Positions 10,306-18,434 of a DNA stretch of 42,190 nucleotides are shown in pieces. The notes below the pieces were generated by a model. That model searched no databases and was not told the origin of the DNA. It worked only from the letters and a program-made list of their open reading frames with translations. The stretch lies in the NCBI GenBank assembly GCA_026708005.1, contig JAPOVR010000043.1, positions 1 through 42,190 on the forward strand. Direction: 5' to 3'. The position numbers and the translations under genes are program-made. Position 1 is the first letter of the stretch. Each line of letters begins with the position of its first letter. The DNA comes from Actinomycetes bacterium (lineage in GTDB: Bacteria; Actinomycetota; Thermoleophilia; Gaiellales; Gaiellaceae).

Positions 10306-10610
10306 AACACCTAGACCCAGACGCGTACTGCTCGAGCATGACCCGCCAGGCACTGCCGGTGCCAACAGCGAGTACGTAACCATCAGCCAGCAGCGCCCCC
10401 TCCCGGACAAAGGCCACACCGCCAAACCCCCGACCCCGCTAGCAAGTCGCCCCAGCAGCCATCACCGAGACCGATCATCCACATGACCAAGCCCGACTCC
10501 CGGTCACACGACGCGCCAGGCCGCATCTCCCCCTTCAGCCAGCGCCACAACCACCGCAGACTCCCTTCGACCCAGACGCGGCCTGGGTCGCCCAGCCCAA
10601 CCTGCCTTGC

Positions 10611-10749
10611 GTTGCCTGTTCAGACATCAAACTTGGCACCAAATTTGGCACCAGCCTCAGCTGACCTCACATGGCCTGAGAACACCCTACATTGCTTAAC
10701 CATGCGTGTTTACGCCTCATGGCACCTGGGTTGGCTGGGCTCATAACCC
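10611..10749 (+). repeat. 139-bp direct repeat, copy B (putative att-like site)
   Basis: Same orientation and length as copy A at 8139-8277, 2,472 bases downstream. It ends in GGCTGGGCTCATAACCC, an even closer match to an initiator-tRNA anticodon arm than copy A. Having both copies in the same orientation, each with the arm-like sites on the left of the core, suggests tandem integration, or duplication of an att site, bracketing a 2.3-kb cargo segment. Confidence 0.75.
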
Positions 10750-12309
10750 GGTGGTTGCCGCTGCGTGTCTTGACTGACTCGGTGGGCGCCGGTCTGCTGC
10801 GTCTCTGCGGTGCCCGGCGTAGGGGGCGTCTTCTCCTGTTGCTTGTGAGCCGGGGGGCGCAGCCCCACCGGGGTATCGGAAGCCCTGGCGCACAGCGGGG
10901 AGTGTTCCTGTGTGATGGTCCTGGCCGGAGCGCCCCGGTGCGGCCAGACAGGTTTGCGGCGCCGGTGTCTGCCAACAAGGCTGGCTGTACTCGCATGGCA
11001 ACCGCGTGCGTCAGTGTCGGCGCCGGGGGCGGTTTCGCCGGTCGCTGTGAGGCACGATGTTGCTGGAGCTGGTTTCGCGGACAGTTTCTGCCGCCGATGT
11101 GTGCGTTGGGCTGGTTTGCGGAGTGGTGGCGGTTCCGGCCGAGAGCAGGTGGTTGATGGCGGTGTCGTGGTTCTGCTGTCGCCCGTGCCTGGGTGGTTCT
11201 GCTGCCGGGCTTGTGTGTGTTGCCGACGGTAGGAGTGGCGGGTGCGGGGTCGGGGCTGGTGGGGTGGGCTCCCAGGTTGGTTGTTTGACTAGGGCGAGCG
11301 CGATCTTGGTCGACACCTGGACGGTGCCGCCCTTGGGTGACCTGGCGGGTGGGGCCTCCTGGGAGCGGCACCTCGACGGTGTCTCGGCTGCCGATGCAGC
11401 GGGGCGCTAGCTCGCCTGTCTTGCGTGGGCGGCCGGGCTGCCGTAGCCGCGGCGGCGGGCCTCCTTGACCCAGTGCCCTCCGTCGTGCATGCCACGCCGG
11501 CCCCGGCAGTAATTGAGCGGGCCCGGGCCCAGACCCTGGCGTGGGGCGGCCCGAGAGGCCTCGGCGGCCGCTGGTAACACCCGCCCGGGCAGGGGCGCCT
11601 GTCGGGTTGGCAGGGGCGCCTGTCGGGTTTGGCCAGCGGCTGGTGGAACTCGATGGCGCCGCCTGCCGGCTCGGCCGCCCGAAATCGCCGCCTAGCCCAG
11701 CGGAGCGCCTCGGCAGCTGCCCCGACAAGCGGCTGTGTCGGCCTCGAAATAGAGCTCGTCGAGAACCCGCCGGCCACTTCCTTTAAGGGGCGGGGACCAG
11801 GTTGATCGCGGAACGCGCCCAGCTCGCCGGAACCCAGCCTGAGGGAAACTTGCTTGTGCGCGCTGCGGACCTGTTGTCGCCGTCGGTGAAAGCATCGGCT
11901 GCCGGGGCGTTTACCCCAAGAGCCGTCCCGTAGCCTGCTAACCATGCAGTCCGCAGCGTTTCGCCAAAGCATCCTAGAGCCGTGTTCCACAGGCGTGCGT
12001 GCCCGTCCTGTCGCGGCGCCCTCAGCTGGTGCCCTATAACGTGCATGCGCGGTGGCGTGATCGGCGAGCAGCCCCGGCCCGCGTCGTCCGGTCGGGCTAG
12101 ACCGCGCCGATGTCGGAAGAGGCTCTACTCACAGCTTCGCTACAGAACCCCCGGACCGCCGTTGCCTCTTCCCAGAACGTGCGACCCGCTAGAGATTAGG
12201 AGGACACTCAACCGACCGTCCCCACCCCGAACAAGGAGCCCGCTATCGTCCTCACCGCTTGACCATCACACCGGGACCGCCCCACGAAAATCCACGGCAA
12301 CCGGGACAT
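10750..12309. other. Decayed sequence, no intact gene
   Basis: Long minus-strand frames here are proline/arginine-rich shadows. Short protein-like runs in shifting minus-strand frames (for example VPLPGGPTRQVTQ, then VSTKIALALVKQPTW near 11.3 kb) suggest an old coding region, perhaps a transposase, broken by frameshifts, but I cannot name it. No RNA gene or repeat array was seen. Confidence 0.35.
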
Positions 12310-12440
12310 CCTCCATGAGCAGGCACAGGTCGGTGTGTAGCTGCACCTTGCGCAGCCCGCGTACCCGCAGCGGGGTCAGGGCTAGGTGGTTCTTCAACCT
12401 CCCGAACTCGCGTTCGACCGACCCTCTTGCCCGAGGGGGT
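12310..12440 (-). pseudogene. IS5-type transposase C-terminal remnant
   Basis: The minus strand encodes GSVEREFGRLKNHLALTPLR followed by VRGLRKVQLHTDLCLLM, nearly the same as the last 40 residues of the transposase at 1083-2069. It contains the third catalytic acidic residue of the DDE triad. The N-terminal nine tenths is absent, so this is a fragment left by an old insertion or deletion. Confidence 0.8.
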
Positions 12441-12584
12441 ACAGGGTCTTGAATCTGTCTGAGCTTCGGTCGATCGGGCCGTCGCCTGTCCCGTTGTTGG
12501 TGCCCGAGGAGCGCACAGGACCAAAAACCATGGCCACTCGAGCACGTGGTGGGGCAAAACAGTCGCCGAAATGGGGTAGCTGAG

Positions 12585-12840
12585 TCAAGTGTTGCGGGTC
12601 TCGGGCAGGCGCCATAGCGCTGGGGTCGTGAACTCGACGCTGTTGCCGCCGGGGTCGCGGACGTAGATTGAGTGCCCGCCGTCTGGCCATGAGACCTCGG
12701 ACTCGATGGGGACGCCGTGGCTGTTGAGGTGTGTCCGCCAAGCGTCGGTGTCGGATTCTCTCATCATGAACGCGACGTGGCCCTCACCCTGTACCCCGTG
12801 CATTGGGGTTCTCGCGTCGCCAACACCAAAAGGGGCGTTC
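12585..12840 (-). pseudogene. VOC/glyoxalase-family protein, C-terminal half only
   Basis: The minus-strand frame reads GEGHVAFMMRESDTDAWRTH, then GVPIESEVSWPDGGHSIYVRD, then PGGNSVEFTTPALW. This is the second beta-alpha-beta-beta-beta module of vicinal oxygen chelate proteins (glyoxalase, dioxygenase or fosfomycin/bleomycin-resistance type), with the metal-ligand His in GHVAF and Glu in SVEF. The N-terminal module is missing upstream of about 12.84 kb, where the sequence no longer resembles the family. It is probably truncated by the rearrangements that brought in the adjacent IS elements. Substrate cannot be inferred. Confidence 0.7.
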
Positions 12841-13162
12841 GCCGTTCGTGCTTGCAGCGGCCCACGCGGACGCACTGCTAGAGGGAGTGATCTTGCGTCG
12901 GCAACCTTACGTTCCGTTAGAAGGTGCGCTGCTGGCGCAACACAGAATGGCGGTTGACTGCACAAGGCGGTCTCGGAGCTGGGGCTTCCCCAAAGTTCCA
13001 TCGTGGAGGCGCTCGAAAAATCGGTGTGCTGGTTCCGAAACCGCGGCTACGCAAAAGCTGAGTGGCAAGCTGTTCGAAACGCCTGACGTTAACTCTGAAG
13101 CGTCGACCTCGACAGTCAGAGTCGCCTCTGGAGCCCCTTGAAAAGGGGACTACACCGCTAGG

Positions 13163-13191
13163 TTGACAAACTGTCTCTGAGCAGATAGAAT
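13163..13191 (+). promoter_or_regulatory. Promoter of the IS1595 transposase
   Basis: TTGACA at 13163-13168 and TAGAAT at 13186-13191 are separated by exactly 17 bases and stand 29 bases before the start codon. The -35 box coincides with the inner end of the left inverted repeat, so transposase binding there would be expected to repress its own transcription. Confidence 0.75.
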
Positions 13192-13219
13192 AATCTCAAA
13201 TCAACTGGAGGTGACACCG

Positions 13220-14152
13220 GTGGCAGGGCGTACCGACAGAGAAGACATCAGTTTACTAGAATTAGCAGAGATGTTCCCCGACGAGGAAGCCTCTCGCAAG
13301 TGGTGGGAATCAAAAATCTGGCCGAACGGCCGACGCTGCCCGCGCTGCGACAGCAACCGTACGCACTTCGCAAGCCATGCGAAGTGCCCCTACCGCTGCT
13401 CAGACTGCCGAGCCTACTTCTCGGTGAAGACCGGAACGCTCATGGAGGCGTCGAAGGTGCCGCTGCGCAAGTGGGCGTTCGCTCTCTACCTGGAGCTGAC
13501 CTCGCTGAAGGGTGTTAGCTCACTGAAGCTGGCTCGGGACATCAGGGTCACGCAGACGACCGCCTGGTTCATGCTCCACCGGATTCGAGCGGCCTTCAGC
13601 TCTGACGGAGAACCCCCGTTCGAGGGGCCAATCGTCGAGTTCGACGAGACCTATGTTGGGGGCCGGGAGCGCAACAAGCACGCCAGCCGGAAGCTACGGG
13701 CCGGACGCGGCACAGTTGGCAAGGTGGCGGTGGCTGGTGCCAGAGACAAGGCCACGGGCCGCGTGAGCGCCTAGGTGGTGCCCAGGACGGACAGAGCAAC
13801 GATGCACACGTTCGTTGGTCGTCATGTCACCGCCGGGGCCACGATCTGCACCGACGCTCACGCCGGATACCAGGGCATCCCCGGCGTCGAGCACCTGGTG
13901 GTCAGGCACGACAGCGGTGAGTACGTGACCGCTGACGGCGCGACCACGAACGGTGTGGAATCGTTCTGGTCGATGCTGAAGCGCGGGATCATCGGCACCT
14001 ATCACCAGGTGTCCAGCAAGCATCTACAGGCGTACGTGGATGCGTTCGCGGGAAGACACAATGTTCGCTCGCTTGACACCGCCGAGCAGATGGGCGAGCT
14101 TGCGAGCGGAATGGCCGGTAAAAGACTCAGCTACCGAGAGCTGATCGCGTAA
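13220..14152 (+). pseudogene. IS1595 (ISXO2-like) transposase interrupted by one TAG
   Basis: GTG at 13220 is preferred over 13211 because GGAGG lies eight bases upstream. Order: N-terminal zinc ribbon (CPRCDSN and YRCSDCRAYF), helical region (KWAFALYLELTSLKGVSSLK), then the DDE/DDN core, with D in VEFDETYVGG, D in CTDAHAGYQG and the N/E region NGVESFWSMLKRG-IIGTYHQ, then HNVR near the end. All motifs are present. The only lesion is TAG at 13772-13774, between GRVSA and VVPRTD in the same frame. Relatives usually have Gln or Lys there, so a CAG or AAG to TAG change is likely. Unless the TAG is read through, the enzyme lacks two catalytic residues. Confidence 0.88.
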
Positions 14153-14298
14153 TCGACGAGCTCCTCCATCTCTCGGAAGATTGGCTCATAGTGAATCCAA
14201 TTCTCGGGATTGTCCATCAACGCTAAGCTCATAATCCTCTGTTGAGAGTTGCGCAGATAGGCTAGAATATCAAGCTGTTCCTGCGAGTCTGACTTCAT
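14131..14298 (-). CDS. Small IS passenger protein, 55 aa
   Basis: An ATG at 14298 is preceded by AAAGGGG seven bases upstream, a good ribosome-binding site. The product begins MKSDSQEQLDILAYLRNSQQ and ends EMEELVDYAISSR. It is acidic and mostly helical, with no membrane segment. The last 22 bases run antisense over the end of the transposase gene. It lies inside the inverted repeats, so it moves with the element. No family recognised. Confidence 0.55.
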   Translation of the reverse strand: MKSDSQEQLDILAYLRNSQQRIMSLALMDNPENWIHYEPIFREMEELVDYAISSR

Positions 14299-14369
14299 GT
14301 GAATCCCCTTTCTGGTTGTCTCTCGCGGGATCGCGGAGAGTAGGTGCTGGTAACACCTGCCTCCATACT

Positions 14370-14404
14370 AACAAGGCCGGAGACTACGAATCTCCGGCCT
14401 TGTT
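14370..14404 (-). terminator. Perfect 14-bp hairpin between the passenger ORFs
   Basis: AACAAGGCCGGAGA at 14370-14383 pairs perfectly with TCTCCGGCCTTGTT at 14391-14404, with a seven-base loop. It lies three bases past the stop codon of the 35-aa ORF (minus direction). The stem itself ends in TTGTT, consistent with an intrinsic terminator; in plus direction it would also stop transcripts leaving the transposase. Confidence 0.7.
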
Positions 14405-14407
14405 GTC

Positions 14408-14515
14408 TTAGAACAACATCATGATGCCGTACACGGCCGCAAACGCCATAAAGCCAAAGATGGCAACCGTCGCAATGAACGCGATAACCGCGTTGACCTT
14501 CTCGCTAGGTCTCAT
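14408..14515 (-). CDS. Tiny single-pass membrane protein, 35 aa
   Basis: The frame begins MRPSEKVNAVIAFIATVAIF and ends VYGIMMLF, a basic N terminus followed by one hydrophobic helix. It starts 32 bases inside the right inverted repeat and is followed at once by a terminator hairpin, which supports it being a transcription unit. A clear Shine-Dalgarno is lacking and a five-codon frame (MNET-stop) overlaps its start, so translation is uncertain. Confidence 0.4.
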   Translation of the reverse strand: MRPSEKVNAVIAFIATVAIFGFMAFAAVYGIMMLF

Positions 14516-14684
14516 TCATGGCGATTCTAGACGCCCCAGGAGCATCTGTCAACCCATCAATGTAGTCCCCCTTGAAAAGGTGTAGCCATGCGACCTCCGA
14601 TCAGATCCCGCAAGAGCGCACCGGTCAGCCAGCGTAGTACGTAGTAGGGTAAGATGCAGTAGGATCTAGAATCACGTAGATAGA

Positions 14685-14715
14685 GGCCCCCGCGAAGCGC
14701 AAACTTCCGAGGGCC
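14685..14715 (+). promoter_or_regulatory. Conserved stem-loop upstream of IS5-type transposase copy 2
   Basis: GGCCCCCGCGAAG pairs with CTTCCGAGGGCC around a six-base loop. The same structure precedes the copies at 2.1 kb (minus strand) and 41.7 kb. It is followed by GTGACCAAGAGAGG, containing the ribosome-binding sequence, and the TTG start 26 bases later. Confidence 0.6.
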
Positions 14716-14740
14716 GTGACCAAGAGAGGTACACGCTCAC

Positions 14741-15865
14741 TTGGTAGGCCAGACGGTACCAATTCGTCGTGACGGGCTCGCAGAGTCTGTCGCCGTCCTC
14801 CTCGATTCACCCGAGATCGCCCAGCTGATCGCGGAGCTGGAAGGGCTCCGTTGGACGGGCCGGAAGGGCTATCCGATCCGTTCGCTCGTCGGGGCGTGTC
14901 TTGCGAAGTCGCTCTACGCGATCCCTACGTGGAGCAAGACGGCCGCACTGATCGACGAGCACGCCGCGCTCCAGGAGGCTCTCGGCGGTTGCCCGAGCGT
15001 CTATGCCTGCTACCGCTTCGCGGCGAAGCTCCGAACGCACAGGCCGCTCCTTGACGCCTGCCTCGAGCGCGTGGTGGCCTCGCTGCGGGATGAGCTTCCC
15101 GGCTACGGGGAGGACATCGCCATCGACGCCTCCGATCTTTCGGCCTACGCGAACGGTCAGCGCTTCCTCTCCAAGCACGGGCCCGAGCGGGAGTGCTTCT
15201 CCGACCCGGACGCCTCCTGGGGACACCGCTCGGCGATCAGCACCCGCAAGGGCGGGGGCTTCTACGGGTACAAGCTGCACGCGGTCGTCTGCGCCCGCAC
15301 CGATCTGCCGATCGCCTGGACGGTAAGAACGGCGAGGACGCATGAGTCGTCCGCAGTCTCCGATCTGCTCACGGCGGTCAAGGCTCGCGGCTTCGTCCCG
15401 GAGACGGCCGCGCTCGACAAGGGCTACGACGTGAAGCCTGTCTACGAGGCCTGCGAGCAGAGCGGCTGCCAGCCGATCATCCCGCTCCGCAAGACTCCCG
15501 CCGTCAAGCGCGGTGCCCAGCTCGCCCCAGAGTGCGAGCACGGCACCTGGACGTTCGCCGGGGCGGACTTCCAGCGCAAACGAACCAAGTGGCGCTGCCC
15601 GACCAGAGAGTGCCACCCAAAGAGCGTGTGGCGGAAGGCCAGTCGTCTGCACCCGCTCATCCCGCGTGAGACGCCCAGGTGGCGCTCCCTCTACCGTGCT
15701 CGCGCCGCAGTCGAGCGAGAGTTCGGGCGTTTGAAGCATGACTACGGCCTCGCGCCGCTACGCGTCCGCGGTCTTGAGCGAGTGGCGCTCCACGCCGACC
15801 TCGTGATGCTCGCCCGGCTCGCGGCCACGCTCGCGAGGGCACGAGCAATACTCCTCACGGCCTAA
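14741..15865 (+). CDS. IS5-type DDE transposase (copy 2)
   Basis: A 374-residue transposase related to copies 1 and 3. Catalytic-type residues: D in IAIDASDL (about residue 130), D in ALDKGYD (about 227), E in AVEREFGRLKH (about 327). It carries an extra segment of about 25 residues (KWRCPTRECHPKSVWRKA) that copy 1 lacks, adding two cysteines and explaining the greater length. The TTG start is supported by AGAGAGG 11 bases upstream and by the identical arrangement at 41.7 kb. The upstream part of its element is split by the IS1595 insertion. The frame is intact, so it may be active, but the right end of the element was not defined. Confidence 0.9.
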   Translation: MVGQTVPIRRDGLAESVAVLLDSPEIAQLIAELEGLRWTGRKGYPIRSLVGACLAKSLYAIPTWSKTAALIDEHAALQEALGGCPSVYACYRFAAKLRTHRPLLDACLERVVASLRDELPGYGEDIAIDASDLSAYANGQRFLSKHGPERECFSDPDASWGHRSAISTRKGGGFYGYKLHAVVCARTDLPIAWTVRTARTHESSAVSDLLTAVKARGFVPETAALDKGYDVKPVYEACEQSGCQPIIPLRKTPAVKRGAQLAPECEHGTWTFAGADFQRKRTKWRCPTRECHPKSVWRKASRLHPLIPRETPRWRSLYRARAAVEREFGRLKHDYGLAPLRVRGLERVALHADLVMLARLAATLARARAILLTA

Positions 15866-15908
15866 ACAGCCGCTATCGCTCAGACCCAGTAGGCGTTAGC
15901 CTGCCCCC

Positions 15909-16061
15909 GTGCGCTGTGAGGAGTGCAAGACGCCCGCAAAGGGCAGCGCGAAGGACTGGCGAGCATATCTGGCCGGGGACAGCATCGCCGTCTGCTGCCC
16001 GAAGCGTGCACTACGCGAGTTCAGACCACGTTTCGCTAGCCGATTCGCTCGACCCTCCTAG
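15909..16061 (+). CDS. Small CxxC protein, 50 aa, probably decayed zinc ribbon
   Basis: The frame begins VRCEECKTPAKGSAKDWRAY and continues LAGDSIAVCCPKRALREF. It resembles short actinobacterial zinc-ribbon proteins of the pattern CxxC, then WRAYL, then CPxCAxREF. The first CxxC is present, but the second pair has become CCPKRA, so zinc binding may be lost. There is no Shine-Dalgarno; TAGCCT six bases before the GTG could be a -10 box of a leaderless transcript. It meets the broken end of cbiP head-on and may mark foreign DNA joined there. Confidence 0.45.
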   Translation: MRCEECKTPAKGSAKDWRAYLAGDSIAVCCPKRALREFRPRFASRFARPS

Positions 16062-17365
16062 GGCACCGTCGGTTGAGTCCACGTGCTGTCCTGAGCGAGC
16101 CTCCACAGCAAAGGAGTGTAATGAATGCTGATGGGAAGTGACACCATGTGAATCTCGTAAGCGGAAACTTCTGCGTCTTGGCAACCGCTCAATAGGCCAC
16201 GGCCATCGACCACGCGACCCCTCACCAGGTGCGTGGCCTTTTGTTCTTGGAAAGTGGTGGATGCTTTCAAGAGCCCCAGACCTGGGGTCTCGGCTTTGGA
16301 CGACTCTACACCGTCTGGATCTAAGAGCCTCATGCCCAGCATCTGATAACCTGCACAGATACCGATAACCGGCCTTCCCCTTTGACGTGCAGTGAGGATG
16401 TGCTCGGCTAGACCCTTGGTACGCAACCAGTGAAGATCGGCCACAGTAGTTTTGCTGCCAGGAATGATGACGAGGTCAGGATTACCGAACTCCTCAGCCC
16501 GGTCGACATAGCGCACACGCACGGTGGGCTCGTGGTGAAGGGGATCGAAGTCGTCGAAATTAGCAATGTGCGGTAACCGGATGATCGCAACCTCCACCGC
16601 TTCGTCTTGGTCGCTTCTGTATCCGGAGGTTAGTCCCAAAGAATCTTCCTCAGGTATGTGGATGTCGGAGAAGTACGGTATGACGCCCGCGACCGATGTT
16701 CCGGTGTGTTCTTCCAAAAGGGTGAGCCCCGCCGCGAGTAAGGAAGGGTCACCCCGGAATTTGTTGATGACAAGGCCTTTGACCAACGCCTTCTCCTCAG
16801 GCTCAAGTAGAGCCATGGTTCCGACCACTTGAGCGAAAACGCCACCGCGGTCTATGTCGCCTACCAGCAGGACGGGTGCACCGGCATGAAGAGCCACTCG
16901 CATGTTCGCGATGTCATGCATCTTAAGGTTTATTTCAACAGGACTGCCTGCCCCCTCGATCACTATCACCTCGTACTCCGCTCGCAAGCTGCCTAAAGCG
17001 GAGGTCACGACCTTCCAGATAGCTGGCTTCAGACCCTGGTACTCCTGGGCCGAAGCAACAGCGTGGGGTTGGCCCATCACAACAACCTGGGATTGCCTTT
17101 CGCCCTCTGGCTTGAGCAGGACTGGGTTCATCTCCACTCTTGGGCCTGTCATGGCTGCGGCGGCCTGTACTGCCTGGGAACGGCCGATCTCAGCGCCATC
17201 TGGTGTTGCGTGGGAGTTCAAGGACATATTCTGCGCCTTGAAGGGAGCAACCTGGAAGCCGTCCTGCGCAAAGATACGGCAAAGCGCTGTAGCAAGGATG
17301 GATTTCCCAGCATGCGACGAGGTCCCCTGGACCATGATGACCCTCGCAAGACGGCGACTATTCAT
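16058..17365 (-). CDS. cbiP: Cobyric acid synthase, C-terminally truncated and frameshifted
   Basis: Cobyric acid synthase amidates the b, d, e and g carboxylates of adenosylcobyrinate diamide with glutamine and ATP. Visible here: P-loop-like GTSSHAGKS at residues 14-22, KAQNMSLNS (about 45), VLLVGDIDRGGVFAQVVGT (about 180), and the glutamine amidotransferase part with nucleophile Cys in VIGICAGYQMLG (about 337). After SAYEIHM (17-base-pair scale from 16144) the frame is wrong: adding one G at 16144-16145 gives HMGVTSHQHSL...DSTDGAL, which fits the family, but homology then stops near 16062. The segment with the catalytic His (usual YLHG block) is absent. The ORF has 435 codons against about 490 usual. 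It overlaps cobD by eight bases. Probably nonfunctional in amide transfer. Confidence 0.88.
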   Translation of the reverse strand: MNSRRLARVIMVQGTSSHAGKSILATALCRIFAQDGFQVAPFKAQNMSLNSHATPDGAEIGRSQAVQAAAAMTGPRVEMNPVLLKPEGERQSQVVVMGQPHAVASAQEYQGLKPAIWKVVTSALGSLRAEYEVIVIEGAGSPVEINLKMHDIANMRVALHAGAPVLLVGDIDRGGVFAQVVGTMALLEPEEKALVKGLVINKFRGDPSLLAAGLTLLEEHTGTSVAGVIPYFSDIHIPEEDSLGLTSGYRSDQDEAVEVAIIRLPHIANFDDFDPLHHEPTVRVRYVDRAEEFGNPDLVIIPGSKTTVADLHWLRTKGLAEHILTARQRGRPVIGICAGYQMLGMRLLDPDGVESSKAETPGLGLLKASTTFQEQKATHLVRGRVVDGRGLLSGCQDAEVSAYEIHMVSLPISIHYTPLLWRLAQDSTWTQPTVP

Positions 17366-18416
17366 GTCGCATCGCTTCCTTCAGTTCCTCTATAAGCCGA
17401 ACACATTCCTCGGGCCTCCGGACTGCGATACGAACGTGCTCTGGCAACCCGAACGAGGTGCAATCCCGCACAGCGATTCCTCGACGCAGAAGCGCGGCCC
17501 GCACCGCGGCCGCTTCACCTACCCTTGCGAGCACGAAGTTAGCGGCAGAGGCTGTCACTGGAACACCAATCGTGTCTAACTGGCCACAAAGGTAGGCCTT
17601 TGCCTCCGAAATAACAGCTCTCGCTGCAGCCACGTGTCCCTCATCTTCTAAAGCTGCCATCCCAACTGCCTGCGCCACGGCATTCACACTCCAGGCTGGC
17701 TGGAGGTGCTGCGCTGCCGAGGCAACACTCTGCTGGGCCACCAAGTAGCCCAGTCGTGCTCCCGCAAGCGCATGGTCCTTCGTCATGGAGCGCAGAATCG
17801 CGATGTTACCGTCACGAAAAAGAGAAATAGAATTCCATTGCCAATCAGCCAAAGTCATGTAGGAATCATCCAGCACAAAAAGGCCATGTCCATCCATCGC
17901 TCTGCTAATTCGTCGTACTTGATCTCGGCCAAGGTACACACCTGTAGGGTTGTTCGGATTGCAGAGAAAAATCAAACTAGGACGGATCCTTCTGATCGTG
18001 TAGACTGCCATATCGATGGGCCAGCGAAAGCCCTGCGCCTCTTCAGCTTGGACGATATACACATCCCCGCCCGCGGCGATTGCTGCAGCTTCGTACTCTC
18101 CGAACGATGGTGCAAAGATCAGACACTTTTGACCAGGACAGAGATAGGATCTCGCCAGTAGATGGATGAGCTCTGTAGAACCGTTGCCGATCATCACATT
18201 GTCGATTCCAATTTCCAGACGCTCTGCCAGCTTCGCACGCAGATCAGAGCTGTAGCGGTCTGGATAGACAGACAGATCCGTCTCAGCTGCAGCCTGGGCA
18301 ACCCTCTGCGATAACCCCAGAGGGTTGATGTTGGCACTAAAGTCCAGTACCTCTTCAGGCCGAAGACCCAACGAGCGCAACTCTGTTACGTCCAACCCAC
18401 CATGTACTGTGGCCAC
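17358..18416 (-). CDS. cobD: L-threonine-O-3-phosphate decarboxylase (PLP-dependent)
   Basis: A 352-residue class I/II aminotransferase-fold enzyme that makes (R)-1-amino-2-propanol phosphate, the linker of the cobalamin nucleotide loop. Marks: HGGLDVTELRSLGL and DFSANINPLG at the N terminus, typical of CobD; GNGSTELIHLLAR; LIFLCNPNNPTGVYLGRDQ; VLDDSYMTL; and the PLP lysine region RSMTKDHALAGARLGYLV. The GTG start (18416) follows an AGGTG sequence. It lies 18 bases after cbiB and overlaps cbiP by eight bases, so the three are translationally coupled. The name follows the Salmonella usage; some organisms use cobD for CbiB and cobC for this enzyme. Confidence 0.92.
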   Translation of the reverse strand: MATVHGGLDVTELRSLGLRPEEVLDFSANINPLGLSQRVAQAAAETDLSVYPDRYSSDLRAKLAERLEIGIDNVMIGNGSTELIHLLARSYLCPGQKCLIFAPSFGEYEAAAIAAGGDVYIVQAEEAQGFRWPIDMAVYTIRRIRPSLIFLCNPNNPTGVYLGRDQVRRISRAMDGHGLFVLDDSYMTLADWQWNSISLFRDGNIAILRSMTKDHALAGARLGYLVAQQSVASAAQHLQPAWSVNAVAQAVGMAALEDEGHVAAARAVISEAKAYLCGQLDTIGVPVTASAANFVLARVGEAAAVRAALLRRGIAVRDCTSFGLPEHVRIAVRRPEECVRLIEELKEAMRHE

Positions 18417-18434
18417 ACTAACACCTGTCTTCAG

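Larger units (their letters stand above)
13145..14570 (+). mobile_element. IS1595-family insertion sequence, complete, with passenger ORFs
   Basis: The 1,426-bp element is bounded by 24-bp imperfect inverted repeats at 13145-13168 and 14547-14570: both start GGGGACTACA and end GGTTGACA, with a divergent centre. Inside are a promoter, a transposase interrupted by TAG, a 55-aa minus-strand ORF, a perfect hairpin and a 35-aa minus-strand ORF. The flanking 8-bp direct repeats show it moved by transposition. It sits within the upstream part of an IS5-type element. Confidence 0.88.
13137..14578. repeat. 8-bp target-site duplication CTTGAAAA flanking the IS1595 element
   Basis: CTTGAAAA occurs at 13137-13144 immediately left of the element and again at 14571-14578 immediately right. 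Eight base pairs is the duplication length typical of IS1595-family transposition. Removing the element and one copy restores a sequence that aligns with the region upstream of the transposase at 41.7 kb. Confidence 0.85.

Noticed and set aside
10667..11728. 353-codon minus-strand frame
   Set aside because: Low-complexity Pro/Arg/Thr composition and crosses repeat copy B; no start signal.
13772..13774. Programmed TAG read-through or pyrrolysine in the IS1595 transposase
   Set aside because: No pyl genes or read-through context are visible; a point mutation is the simpler explanation, though sister copies could change this.
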